64,000 nt of DNA, taken from NCBI GenBank assembly GCA_030681475.1, contig JAUXWT010000035.1:68428-132427 (forward strand), read 5' to 3'. Within the stretch, counting starts at the first letter, position 1; each line of letters begins with the position of its first letter. This document shows positions 1 through 8,045 of this stretch, piece by piece. The notes beneath the pieces were generated by a model, which did not search any database, was not told where the DNA came from, and was given only the letters and a program-made list of their open reading frames with translations. The translations under genes were made by a program, and so were the position numbers. The stretch is from Bacteroidales bacterium. GTDB taxonomy: Bacteria > Bacteroidota > Bacteroidia > Bacteroidales > FEN-979.

Positions 1-381
1 TGAATTTACCGGTGAACCGTGCGACAAATGACCTCCATGGGAAAGATCAAGCCCCATAAAGGTGTCGCCCGGTTTCAAACAGGTCATCAGCACAGCCATA
101 TTGGCCTGGGCCCCGGAATGGGGTTGTACGTTGACCCATGCGGCGTTGAATAACTCCTTGGCCCGGTCAATGGCCAATTGTTCAGTGACGTCAACGTATT
201 GACAACCACCATAATACCGTTTCCCTGGATACCCTTCGGCATATTTGTTGGTCAGACAGGAGCCCATGGCCTTTAACACCTGATCACTCACAAAGTTCTC
301 GGAGGCAATCAACTCGAGACCGCTTGTTTGGCGATGCAACTCATCCTTGATGACCTTGAATACCGCGCTATCTTTTTTCAT
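1..381 (-). CDS. glyA: Serine hydroxymethyltransferase, N-terminal part (cut by window edge)
   Basis: This is the first 127 codons of a PLP-dependent serine hydroxymethyltransferase, which interconverts serine and glycine while loading one-carbon units on tetrahydrofolate in the cytoplasm. The ATG is at 381 and the frame stays open to base 1. Visible hallmarks are the ELIASENF motif near residue 25, the [15 protein letters not shown] substrate-loop segment near residue 45, [10 protein letters not shown] near residue 85 and the [10 protein letters not shown] stretch before the cut. The PLP lysine would lie outside the window. A TAnnTTTG box lies upstream at 442-449. The neighbouring gene is divergent, so glyA is probably transcribed on its own from here. 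Confidence 0.96.
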   Translation of the reverse strand, partial: MKKDSAVFKVIKDELHRQTSGLELIASENFVSDQVLKAMGSCLTNKYAEGYPGKRYYGGCQYVDVTEQLAIDRAKELFNAAWVNVQPHSGAQANMAVLMTCLKPGDTFMGLDLSHGGHLSHGSPVNS

Positions 382-441
382 AACAAGTTAAAATTTTGGA
401 GAATAATTATCGTTTATTTTACAGAAGGTCTTTCGGAGCAA

Positions 442-449
442 CAAAAGTA
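442..449 (-). promoter_or_regulatory. Putative Bacteroidota -7 box for glyA
   Basis: On the minus strand the bases read TACTTTTG, a match to the TAnnTTTG consensus of the Bacteroidota primary sigma factor. It would start transcription near 435, about 55 bases before the glyA ATG. No good TTG element is visible about 20 bases upstream, so the call is tentative. Confidence 0.45.
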
Positions 450-538
450 AAATTATTTCAGTTAAAAACCGGATATTTGCTTAGAAAAGTCAGAAGTGAA
501 AATATTGTTCGAAGCAAGAACTTAATCTGCCGTCGTTG

Positions 539-1717
539 ATGCGTAAATATCGAAACTACATTATACCTTTTTTTCTTCTCCTTTTCCTGCTTCTTCCGGG
601 AAAGACTTTTTCCCAGTTTTCGGCGGGGAAAGACGACACCATCAACCCTGGTGTTCCGGTTACCCTTGCCGCTGAATTCGGTTTGCTGGCAAATGGGGTT
701 AATACACTTGATAACAGGGTAGAAGGGCCGTTTAGTATCGGTTTCCCTTTTACGTTTTATGGAGAAAGTCATACCAGTTTTTCGATAGGCGAGAACGGGT
801 GGATCAGTTTTACCCATCAGCCAAACTGGGGAGCCACGCGCAATATTCGTCTTCCGAGCGCTAGTACGGATAGTCCGAAGGATTGCATACTTGGCGCCAT
901 GGAAGATTATAACCCGATCCAGGCCGGCAGCCCCTATATCTATTATCAGACGGTGGGTGAAGCCCCGAACCGAAAGCTTGTTGTCATGTGGTGCCAATGC
1001 CCCATGTTTGGATGCAATGCCGCATCAGTTACATTCCAGATCGTTTTAATTGAAGGCGATACCATCGAAATTCACATTTATAATAAACCAGTTTGTTTGG
1101 ATTGGGATAATAAATGCACTATCGGCATACAAAATGATATTGGCTATAGTTGCGATACACTCCCGAATCAAAACAGAAATTCCACCTCTTTCAGTGTCAG
1201 CCAGGAAGGCTGGCGATTTGTACCAACTTCATCTGATACTTATGAGGTGACCCAGATTCCATATTACATGGAGCCGATTACCCCGGGCGATAAGATCTCC
1301 TACCGCTGGTATGAGGGCACGGAGTTTTTATCTGACCAGCAATCCCTCGTGGTTTCTCCCCTGTACACCACGACCTATCGGGCAGTTTGTACGTTGTGCA
1401 GCGGGGAGGAGTTTACCGACGAAATCACCGTTTACGTAGTGCCTTACATCCCCAATGCTTTTACACCTAATGGAGACGGTTTAAATGACTATTTCAAAAT
1501 CCTTGGACTTCCGCCTGAGAACATCACAAAATTCAACTTGCAGATTTTCAATCGTTGGGGACAGGTGGTATTTGCGACCACAAATATCCTTGATAGCTGG
1601 GATGGCAGGATAAAGGATGAGATATGCCCTGAAGGGGACTATATATGGGTGATCTTCTATGAGGATGATAAAAAAATGACGACAAGCAACAAAGGCACAG
1701 TTACACTCCTTCGATGA
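539..1717 (+). CDS. Secreted surface protein with T9SS type B (gliding-associated) C-terminal domain
   Basis: A protein of about 392 residues with a clear Sec signal peptide (charged MRKYRNY, then a Phe/Leu-rich core, cleavage near TFSQ). A nidogen-like segment near residues 60-90 (GFPFTFYGESHTSF, ENGWISF) is followed by a cysteine-containing middle region and an Ig-like strand region. The C-terminus begins IPNAFTPNGDGLNDYF and has FNRWGQVVF, hallmarks of the type B sorting domain (CHU_C/TIGR04131), which directs export through the outer membrane by the type IX system. TTG at 536 precedes the ATG at 539 in frame; the ATG is preferred. The next gene carries the same C-terminal domain. The passenger function is unknown; adhesion is only a guess. 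Confidence 0.85.
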   Translation: MRKYRNYIIPFFLLLFLLLPGKTFSQFSAGKDDTINPGVPVTLAAEFGLLANGVNTLDNRVEGPFSIGFPFTFYGESHTSFSIGENGWISFTHQPNWGATRNIRLPSASTDSPKDCILGAMEDYNPIQAGSPYIYYQTVGEAPNRKLVVMWCQCPMFGCNAASVTFQIVLIEGDTIEIHIYNKPVCLDWDNKCTIGIQNDIGYSCDTLPNQNRNSTSFSVSQEGWRFVPTSSDTYEVTQIPYYMEPITPGDKISYRWYEGTEFLSDQQSLVVSPLYTTTYRAVCTLCSGEEFTDEITVYVVPYIPNAFTPNGDGLNDYFKILGLPPENITKFNLQIFNRWGQVVFATTNILDSWDGRIKDEICPEGDYIWVIFYEDDKKMTTSNKGTVTLLR

Positions 1718-1783
1718 AAATCAGCGCTGTTCATCATCGCATTGGCACACGAGGAATCTGAGGGAAGGATGAAAGAATTGACC

Positions 1784-3676
1784 ATGAAAAAAGGATGTTT
1801 ACCGTTTTTATTTCTGAGTGTTCTTTCAGGATGGTGTATAGGTCAAAATGCCGGTTTTTCGATCCCGGATACAATCTGTGAAGACAAACCGGTCATCATT
1901 ACCAATGTCCAGCCGGCTTCAGCAATTTCCTATAAATGGAGTTTTTGCACCGGCAATGCCACAGATGAACCGGATGGGATAAATATGGGCAATCCCCTCC
2001 AGAAACTCAACGCACCTCGTTTTGTCACCATCGTCCAGAATGGATCTGAGTATTATACCTTTACAACAAGTTCAGGGAATTCAAAAGTGATCCGGTGTTT
2101 CTACGGGAACACCTTGACCCAATTTCCATTGACAACTACCGACCTTGGGAATTTTGGCGTCCTTACTGACCAGGTAAGAGGCATCCAGGTTAAAAAAGAT
2201 AATGGAACATGGTATGGTTTTGTTGCAAACGGCAATAAACTGGTGCGTTTGGATTTCGGTGATTCTCCGTTGAACACGCCGGTTCCCTCCGTAATTTACT
2301 TGTCGAACGCCATTACCATCTCCGGTTTGACCTTAACCCTGCAGGGAACTGAATGGGTAGGTTTTTTTACCGATATTGCGGGTAACAGCCTGTCCCGTCT
2401 TGATTTCACACAAGGACTTGGCAATGATCCGCTGGTAATCAATCTTGGGTACACCGGTCAGGGACCCTCCAGCATTGTCCTTGCCACGGAAAATAATAAC
2501 TGGTATGCTTTCATATGCAACGCTGGCAGCAGCACGTTGAGCCGGATTTATTTTGGCCCATCGCTTAAGAACCCCGCCCCTGTCTGGACGAACATGCCAG
2601 CCATAACCGGATTAAACCAGAATGCCGGAATAACCCTGATCAATGAATGTGGGTCAGTCAATGGTTTTATTACCAATTATGTCATTGAATCCGATAAATG
2701 TATTGTGCACCTGAATTTTCCCAAAGGACTTGGAGGACCAGTGACCGGTTATATCATTGAAAATAACGGAATTTTAAATAAGCCGTACGGAATATCTGAA
2801 TTTGTCAGACAAGGTGACACGCTCTACGCCTTCGTGGCAAACTATGGCAGTTCTTCGTTAACACAAATGTTTTTTCCATCTTGCTCGTCCGTATCAACCC
2901 CATTTTATTCAGGGCCTGATCCTCCTCCCATTATTTATCCGGATCCGGGCAATTATAACATCATGCTGACAATTAATGACGGCTATCCGGACCAGTCGTC
3001 ACTTTGCAAAAATATCGAGGTGAAACCCAAACCGACTATTTCCCTTGGAAATGACCGGTTCCTGTGCCAGGGAAGGAACACCGTGCTGGATGCCGGGGGT
3101 GGCAATTACCTGTACTTCTGGTCAAACGGAGCATCAACCCGCGCCATCACTGTTGATACTACCGGTATATATTGGGTTCATGCAATTAATTCATGGAGTT
3201 GCGGTGCCTTTGATACCATTAAAGTTACGGTGTATAGCAATGCCCAGGCTGTTGTTGACACAACGATTTGCAAAGGACTATCATACTGGGCCCAGAATGC
3301 ATTGAGGTATGACAACGGGATTTACCTTGACACCCTTAAAATGGTCACGGGTTGCGACAGCGTTGTTACGACCAATCTCAGCATTCGTGATTGCCCGTTG
3401 CTGATCTGGTTTCCGAATGCTTTTACCCCGAACGGGGATGGGTTGAATGATGAGTTCAGACCGGTGGGCAGCGAAATCGTTATGTATAACATGCAGGTCT
3501 TTAACCGATGGGGAGAGCTGATATTTGAATCAAATGACATCAAAACAGGATGGAACGGACTTATCAAAGGGAGAGAAGCTCCACCAGAAGCATATACCTA
3601 TATCGTGGTTTTTGAAAGCAAACATTTTCCGGGAGTCACCCATCGTGAAACCGGAACTTTTACGCTCACCAGATAA
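1784..3676 (+). CDS. Secreted repeat protein with T9SS type B C-terminal domain
   Basis: The preferred start is the ATG at 1784, because it gives a normal signal peptide (MKKGCLPFLFLSVLSGW, cleavage after IGQ). An ATG at 1769 and a TTG at 1742 are in-frame alternatives. The region of about residues 40-370 has repeated strand-rich segments such as GTWYGFVANG, NNWYAFICN and LYAFVANYGSSSL, each followed by a hydrophobic strand, which suggests a beta-propeller. An Ig-like unit follows (SLGNDRFLCQGRNTVLDAGG), common in type B cargo. The C-terminus FPNAFTPNGDGLNDEF plus FNRWGELIF is the type IX type B sorting domain. It lies 66 bases after a gene of the same class and may be its operon partner. The ligand is unknown. 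Confidence 0.84.
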   Translation: MKKGCLPFLFLSVLSGWCIGQNAGFSIPDTICEDKPVIITNVQPASAISYKWSFCTGNATDEPDGINMGNPLQKLNAPRFVTIVQNGSEYYTFTTSSGNSKVIRCFYGNTLTQFPLTTTDLGNFGVLTDQVRGIQVKKDNGTWYGFVANGNKLVRLDFGDSPLNTPVPSVIYLSNAITISGLTLTLQGTEWVGFFTDIAGNSLSRLDFTQGLGNDPLVINLGYTGQGPSSIVLATENNNWYAFICNAGSSTLSRIYFGPSLKNPAPVWTNMPAITGLNQNAGITLINECGSVNGFITNYVIESDKCIVHLNFPKGLGGPVTGYIIENNGILNKPYGISEFVRQGDTLYAFVANYGSSSLTQMFFPSCSSVSTPFYSGPDPPPIIYPDPGNYNIMLTINDGYPDQSSLCKNIEVKPKPTISLGNDRFLCQGRNTVLDAGGGNYLYFWSNGASTRAITVDTTGIYWVHAINSWSCGAFDTIKVTVYSNAQAVVDTTICKGLSYWAQNALRYDNGIYLDTLKMVTGCDSVVTTNLSIRDCPLLIWFPNAFTPNGDGLNDEFRPVGSEIVMYNMQVFNRWGELIFESNDIKTGWNGLIKGREAPPEAYTYIVVFESKHFPGVTHRETGTFTLTR

Positions 3677-3728
3677 AAATTCCGGCTGACGAATAAGGAT
3701 TCACCATTTCATTGTCATACAACATACT

Positions 3729-4337
3729 ATGTCCTGTTTTCGCAAAATATTAGTTCAATCTGTTTGGTTAATTGTTCTTTTTATTTCTTTTTCGGGCTGC
3801 GATGTTGCAAAGCAGGCACAAAAAGCTTCCAACCTGGCAAAATGCGATTTTCGCATCAGTTCGGTTGATAATATTAATCTGGCCGGTGTGGAACTTCAAC
3901 ATATCAAATCGGTCAGCGATTTGACCATAAGTGATATGGGACGTATTTTTGGTGGGTTTGCCAGTCCGGTTTTCCCACTCTCCCTCGTGATTTACCTTGA
4001 CGTTCTGAACCCTAATGCCAGGGAAGCGGGTCTTAACCGGCTTGATTGGATCCTTTATATTGATGATATCCAGATGACTTCCGGGATCCTGAATAAACCC
4101 ATTGCAATCCCGGGGTTTGGTTCAGTGAACATCCCTGTAGAGGTCGGGCTCAATTTAAAAAATGTGCTTTCCGGAGAATCCTCCGGCGCCATGCTAAATT
4201 TCTGCATGAACCTGACGGGTTTCGGCAACAAGCCATCACGCTTTAAAATCAGATTAAAACCCACCGTTATTGTCGCTGGCGCTGAACTCACCTATCCTGG
4301 TTACATCACTGTAAAGACAACTTATACTTCAAAATAA
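3729..4337 (+). CDS. Lipoprotein, possibly LEA/WHy-like fold
   Basis: A 202-residue protein. The N-terminus is a lipoprotein signal: positive residues, a hydrophobic core, then the lipobox FSGC with the lipidated Cys near residue 24. The mature part is strand-rich. The segment from about residue 42 to the C-terminus (ISSVDNINLAGVELQ, LVIYLDVLNPNA, SVNIPVEVGLNL, YPGYITVKTTY) resembles late-embryogenesis-abundant type 2 (WHy) domains, which occur in bacterial cell-envelope lipoproteins. That match is from pattern memory and is not certain. It follows two T9SS cargo genes on the same strand. Confidence 0.7.
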   Translation: MSCFRKILVQSVWLIVLFISFSGCDVAKQAQKASNLAKCDFRISSVDNINLAGVELQHIKSVSDLTISDMGRIFGGFASPVFPLSLVIYLDVLNPNAREAGLNRLDWILYIDDIQMTSGILNKPIAIPGFGSVNIPVEVGLNLKNVLSGESSGAMLNFCMNLTGFGNKPSRFKIRLKPTVIVAGAELTYPGYITVKTTYTSK

Positions 4338-4365
4338 CCTGATTTCCGGATTAATTTTTTTATTC

Positions 4366-4393
4366 CACAGACACAGAGACAGAGCCACAGAGC
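4366..4393. repeat. Degenerate CACAGAG repeat tract
   Basis: The words CACAGA, CACAGAGA, CAGAG and CACAGAG follow one another. The same vocabulary builds the long inverted repeat at 22365-22455. Here only one arm is present, so it cannot form the same hairpin. Confidence 0.6.
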
Positions 4394-4514
4394 GGATTGT
4401 ACCCTGCTACTCACAGGACACCCATTAAAAAACCAACTCAATAAAATAAGATGTTTCAGCGTACAATTTCAAAAGTGCGAAAACAGGAAAACGTCTTTGT
4501 AGAGCATCTGGTTT

Positions 4515-4710
4515 TTATTCACCGGTGATAATGGCTTCAAGGATATAATCCAATTCCGGAAATTTCTTTTTCAGATAACTGTTGCCGTAAACCATAACCG
4601 AATCCTGGTGATTGGCAGGCTCAAATCCATATTGACTGGTCTGGAATTACCTGGGCAACGACAGGCAACGATGAGATGAACATGGATAATAGAAGCAGAT
4701 TTTTTTTCAT
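4515..4710 (-). pseudogene. Frameshifted small secreted protein gene
   Basis: On the minus strand an ATG at 4710 opens a typical signal peptide (MKKNLLLLSMFISSLPVVAQ), but the frame stops after 29 codons. Shifting frame by one base near codon 25 restores an open frame that reads QYGFEPANHQDSVMVYG and then NSYLKKKFPELDYILEAI, ending at a TAA at 4515-4517. The total length is one base more than a multiple of three, consistent with a single-base insertion (or a two-base loss). The repaired product would be about 65 residues, short for a periplasmic protein. I do not recognise the family. It is either a decayed gene or a sequencing or assembly error. Confidence 0.55.
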
Positions 4711-4861
4711 GGCAATCGAGGTTTCAAATGTACGAAATGTTAAATGTCCAGTTTATTTTCTTTATAAATGTTGCAGACGAATTTTTATTTGTGAAAATTA
4801 GTCCTAATTTTATCGGGTCATTTCCAAGAGGTTAGATAGAAACATTCTAAATTATAGACAT

Positions 4862-6352
4862 ATGAAACTACCAAAATCCATTTCCAACTGGATCAGCATT
4901 ACGGGCTTTATTATATCGGTTAACAGTTTTATCCTGATTCTTGTCTCATTTATTCAGGATTTGTTTACAGAACATCCGAACCCCTACACCGGGATTTTTA
5001 CATACATCATCCTTCCTGCCATCATGGTTATCGGGTTGCTGATGATTCCGATCGGAATGTACATTAACCGTCGAAAAACGCATGATCCCGACAAACTTTG
5101 GCCGGTTCTTGACATGAATGTTCCCCGCCAGCGCCAGAAATTGGTGGTTGTCTCCGTTTTTATCTTCCTGTTCCTGATCGTATCTGCCGTTGGCAGCTAT
5201 GAAGCCTTTACATATACCGAGTCGGTTGATTTCTGCGGCAGGTTGTGCCATAAAGTAATGGAACCCGAATATGTTACATATGCCCATTCGCCGCACGCCA
5301 GGGTTGCCTGTGTCGAATGTCATGTGGGTGAAGGCGCGGGCTGGTATGTGAAATCCAAACTCTCGGGTTTGTACCAGGTCTATTCCGTCATGTTTCACAA
5401 ATATCCCCAGCCCATCGAAACACCGATCCAGAATTTGCGGCCGGCACGTGAAACATGTGAACGGTGTCACTGGCCTCAAAAATTTTATGCACGCAAACTG
5501 CGTACGCAAAGGTCGTATATCACCGATTCACTCAACACAGAATTTAACTATTCCCTGCTGATGCGGGTGGGCCCGAATTACAGCGCCATGGGGCTGATCG
5601 AAGGAATTCACTGGCATATCAATTCGGACATACGTATTGAGTATATTGCTTCAACCAAAGACAGGGAAACAATTCCATGGGTGAAATACACCAACCTTAA
5701 AACCGGAGATGTCCAGATATTTCATGATACAGACAACATGCTTGATCAAAAAGCAATTGATACTTTGCAACATCGGGTCATGGATTGCATGGACTGCCAC
5801 AACCGACCTTCGCATGCGTATAAATCGCCGATGGTGTTTGTGAACAATGCTATGATTTCCGGTGAAATCCCAAAAGAACTTCCTTACATAAAAAAGGTGG
5901 CCATGAATGTCCTCAAAGGCCCGTTTACCGACAAGGATTCGGCCATAACTTACATCCGCGACAGCATTATAAACTTTTACAGAATGGACCTTCCTTTAGT
6001 TTTCAGTTCCCAAAGGCCGCTGATCGACCAGGCCATTACCGGTATTCTGAAAGAGTTTTCGCTAAATGTATTTCCTTTTATGCGGGCTTCATCCAAAAAT
6101 TATCTGAACCATATCGGACACCTTGAATCTGACGGTTGTTTCCGGTGTCATTCCGACAGGCATAAAAGTGACAAAGGAAAAGCTATCTCCAAGGATTGTG
6201 ACTTATGCCACACCATCATTGCACAGGGGCCAACCGGTAAAATCCAGTACTCCACTGTAGATAACCTGATGGAATTTCAACATCCCATTGATATCAAGGA
6301 CAATTGGAAGACCTATTTTTGCACGGAATGTCATAGGGAGTTGTATCCATAA
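4862..6352 (+). CDS. Membrane-anchored seven-heme cytochrome c, NapC/NirT-like
   Basis: A 496-residue protein with three hydrophobic helices in the first 115 residues (near 10-33, 43-67 and 93-112), then a periplasmic multiheme region. Heme-binding motifs start at Cys125 (CGRLCH, a CX3CH spacing), Cys150 (CVECH), Cys199 (CERCH), Cys309 (CMDCH), Cys426 (CFRCH), Cys446 (CDLCH) and Cys487 (CTECH). The segment around Cys125-Cys150 is the NapC/NirT-type quinol-oxidising head. The likely role is passing electrons from the menaquinol pool to a periplasmic acceptor. No NrfA, Nap or other terminal reductase is adjacent, so the partner is unknown. Flanking genes are unrelated, suggesting a single-gene unit. 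Confidence 0.88.
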   Translation: MKLPKSISNWISITGFIISVNSFILILVSFIQDLFTEHPNPYTGIFTYIILPAIMVIGLLMIPIGMYINRRKTHDPDKLWPVLDMNVPRQRQKLVVVSVFIFLFLIVSAVGSYEAFTYTESVDFCGRLCHKVMEPEYVTYAHSPHARVACVECHVGEGAGWYVKSKLSGLYQVYSVMFHKYPQPIETPIQNLRPARETCERCHWPQKFYARKLRTQRSYITDSLNTEFNYSLLMRVGPNYSAMGLIEGIHWHINSDIRIEYIASTKDRETIPWVKYTNLKTGDVQIFHDTDNMLDQKAIDTLQHRVMDCMDCHNRPSHAYKSPMVFVNNAMISGEIPKELPYIKKVAMNVLKGPFTDKDSAITYIRDSIINFYRMDLPLVFSSQRPLIDQAITGILKEFSLNVFPFMRASSKNYLNHIGHLESDGCFRCHSDRHKSDKGKAISKDCDLCHTIIAQGPTGKIQYSTVDNLMEFQHPIDIKDNWKTYFCTECHRELYP

Positions 6353-6481
6353 ATTTAAACTATTCTTACTTCCTGCAATTCATTAAATCATCGTTGATCC
6401 CTTCCAAAATCAGGCAAGGAGAAGAAATTTCCTTCCTATTTGGAGAGCGATTTATATGGCGTATTTGAATAATAAATTTCG

Positions 6482-6489
6482 TACATTTG
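6482..6489 (+). promoter_or_regulatory. Putative -7 box for guaB
   Basis: TACATTTG fits the TAnnTTTG consensus and lies 21 bases before the ATG, predicting a leader of about 15 bases. A TTTG occurs upstream at 6464-6467, but the 14-base gap is shorter than the usual 19-21. Confidence 0.5.
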
Positions 6490-6510
6490 CACACTTAAAT
6501 TAAAACGCAT

Positions 6511-7977
6511 ATGTTCCTATATTCAGATAAATTTCGGGGAGAAGGGTTGACATATGACGATGTGTTGCTCGTTCCGGCCTATTCTGAAGTGTTGCCGCGT
6601 GAAACCGATATTTCCACTTTATTTTCCAGAAATATTAAGCTGAATATACCGGTTGTTTCGGCGGCCATGGATACTGTTACCGAATCACGGATGGCAATTG
6701 CCATGGCGCAGGAAGGTGGAATCGGCGTTCTACATAAAAATATGTCTGTTGAGGACCAGGCGTTACAGGTGAGAAAGGTCAAACGAGCTGAAAATGGAAT
6801 GATACTTCAGCCGGTTACCCTTTTGGAACATGCGCTGGTCGGAGATGCCCTCGTTATGATGAAGGAGTTCAGCATTGGCGGTATCCCGGTTATCAATAAC
6901 GGTAACGAGCTGGTTGGCATTGTAACCAATCGTGATCTGCGTTTCGAACGCGACCACATGAGGCCGGTCACAGAAGTGATGACCAAAACCGTAATCACGA
7001 TCAGTGAATTTACCGATTTTGAGCAAGCCGAGGCTATACTCCAGCAACACAAAATTGAAAAACTCCCTGTCGTTGATAAAAGCAATAAACTGATCGGGCT
7101 TATTACCTATAAGGACATCCTGAAGGTGAAAGCGCGACCGAACGCATGCAAAGACAGCCTTGGTCGGTTGCGTGTTGCTGCAGGGGTTGGAGTAACGTCA
7201 GACACACTTGACCGCGTTGCGGCATTGGTACGCGAAAATGTCGATGCCATCGTGATCGATACCGCACACGGGCATTCCCGAGGTGTTATTGAGATGGCTA
7301 AACGCGTAAAGCAAGCCTATCCTGATGTTGACCTGATCGTTGGAAATATCGGGACCGGCGAGGCTGCCAAAGAACTGGCGAAAGCAGGTGTCGATGGGGT
7401 TAAGATCGGGATCGGCCCCGGGTCCATATGCACAACACGTATCATCGCCGGGATTGGTGTCCCGCAATTATCCGCTATTTATGATGTTGCTGCAGCCTTG
7501 AAAGATACGGGCATTCCTGCCATTGCTGATGGCGGGATCCGCTACACAGGCGATATCGTTAAAGCCCTCGCCGCAGGAGCCCACTCCATCATGGCAGGAT
7601 CGCTTTTTGCCGGAGTAGATGAATCACCTGGCGAGACTGTAATTTTCGAAGGCCGGAAGTTTAAAACCTACAGGGGGATGGGATCCATTGAAGCCATGCA
7701 ACAAGGCTCAAAAGATCGTTATTTCCAGGATGTGGAAGAGGATATAAAAAAACTCGTTCCAGAGGGAATTGTCGGGAGAGTGCCATATAAAGGATCATTG
7801 TCGGAGGTGATTTACCAGATGGTTGGTGGGTTGAGAGCAGGCATGGGTTATACCGGGTCACAAACAATCGAGATCCTGCAAAAAGCGAAGTTTATCAAGA
7901 TCAGCGCCGCCGGAGTCGTTGAAGGCCACCCGCACGACGTTACCATCATCAGTGAGGCGCCGAATTATAGTCGTTAA
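6511..7977 (+). CDS. guaB: Inosine-5'-monophosphate dehydrogenase
   Basis: A 488-residue cytoplasmic enzyme that oxidises IMP to XMP with NAD, the committed step of GMP synthesis. The TIM-barrel N-terminus has [18 protein letters not shown]. Two CBS domains occupy about residues 95-210. The catalytic loop [11 protein letters not shown] places the active-site cysteine at residue 307, followed by [11 protein letters not shown] and the flap near YRGMGS. Length and motif order are normal for the family. The next enzyme of the pathway, guaA, is in this window at 51.7 kb, not in an operon with guaB. It has its own probable promoter box. Confidence 0.97.
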   Translation: MFLYSDKFRGEGLTYDDVLLVPAYSEVLPRETDISTLFSRNIKLNIPVVSAAMDTVTESRMAIAMAQEGGIGVLHKNMSVEDQALQVRKVKRAENGMILQPVTLLEHALVGDALVMMKEFSIGGIPVINNGNELVGIVTNRDLRFERDHMRPVTEVMTKTVITISEFTDFEQAEAILQQHKIEKLPVVDKSNKLIGLITYKDILKVKARPNACKDSLGRLRVAAGVGVTSDTLDRVAALVRENVDAIVIDTAHGHSRGVIEMAKRVKQAYPDVDLIVGNIGTGEAAKELAKAGVDGVKIGIGPGSICTTRIIAGIGVPQLSAIYDVAAALKDTGIPAIADGGIRYTGDIVKALAAGAHSIMAGSLFAGVDESPGETVIFEGRKFKTYRGMGSIEAMQQGSKDRYFQDVEEDIKKLVPEGIVGRVPYKGSLSEVIYQMVGGLRAGMGYTGSQTIEILQKAKFIKISAAGVVEGHPHDVTIISEAPNYSR

Positions 7978-8045
7978 ATAGTTGCATGAAAAAATTAAAT
8001 AGAATTCTAAACGTTAGTCTAATTGTCAAACTAATACCTCACACA

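Larger units (their letters stand above)
4338..4861. other. Gene-poor interval of 524 bases
   Basis: This stretch holds a short CACAGAG-type repeat (4366-4393) and the remains of a small secreted gene on the minus strand (4515-4710), both listed separately. The AT-rich last 150 bases probably contain the promoter of the cytochrome gene, but no clean TAnnTTTG box stands out. Confidence 0.6.

Noticed and set aside
458-997. A 179-codon minus-strand open frame overlapping the first T9SS gene
   Set aside because: It overlaps a gene with a clear signal peptide and family domain, and its product shows no domain; it also covers the glyA upstream region.
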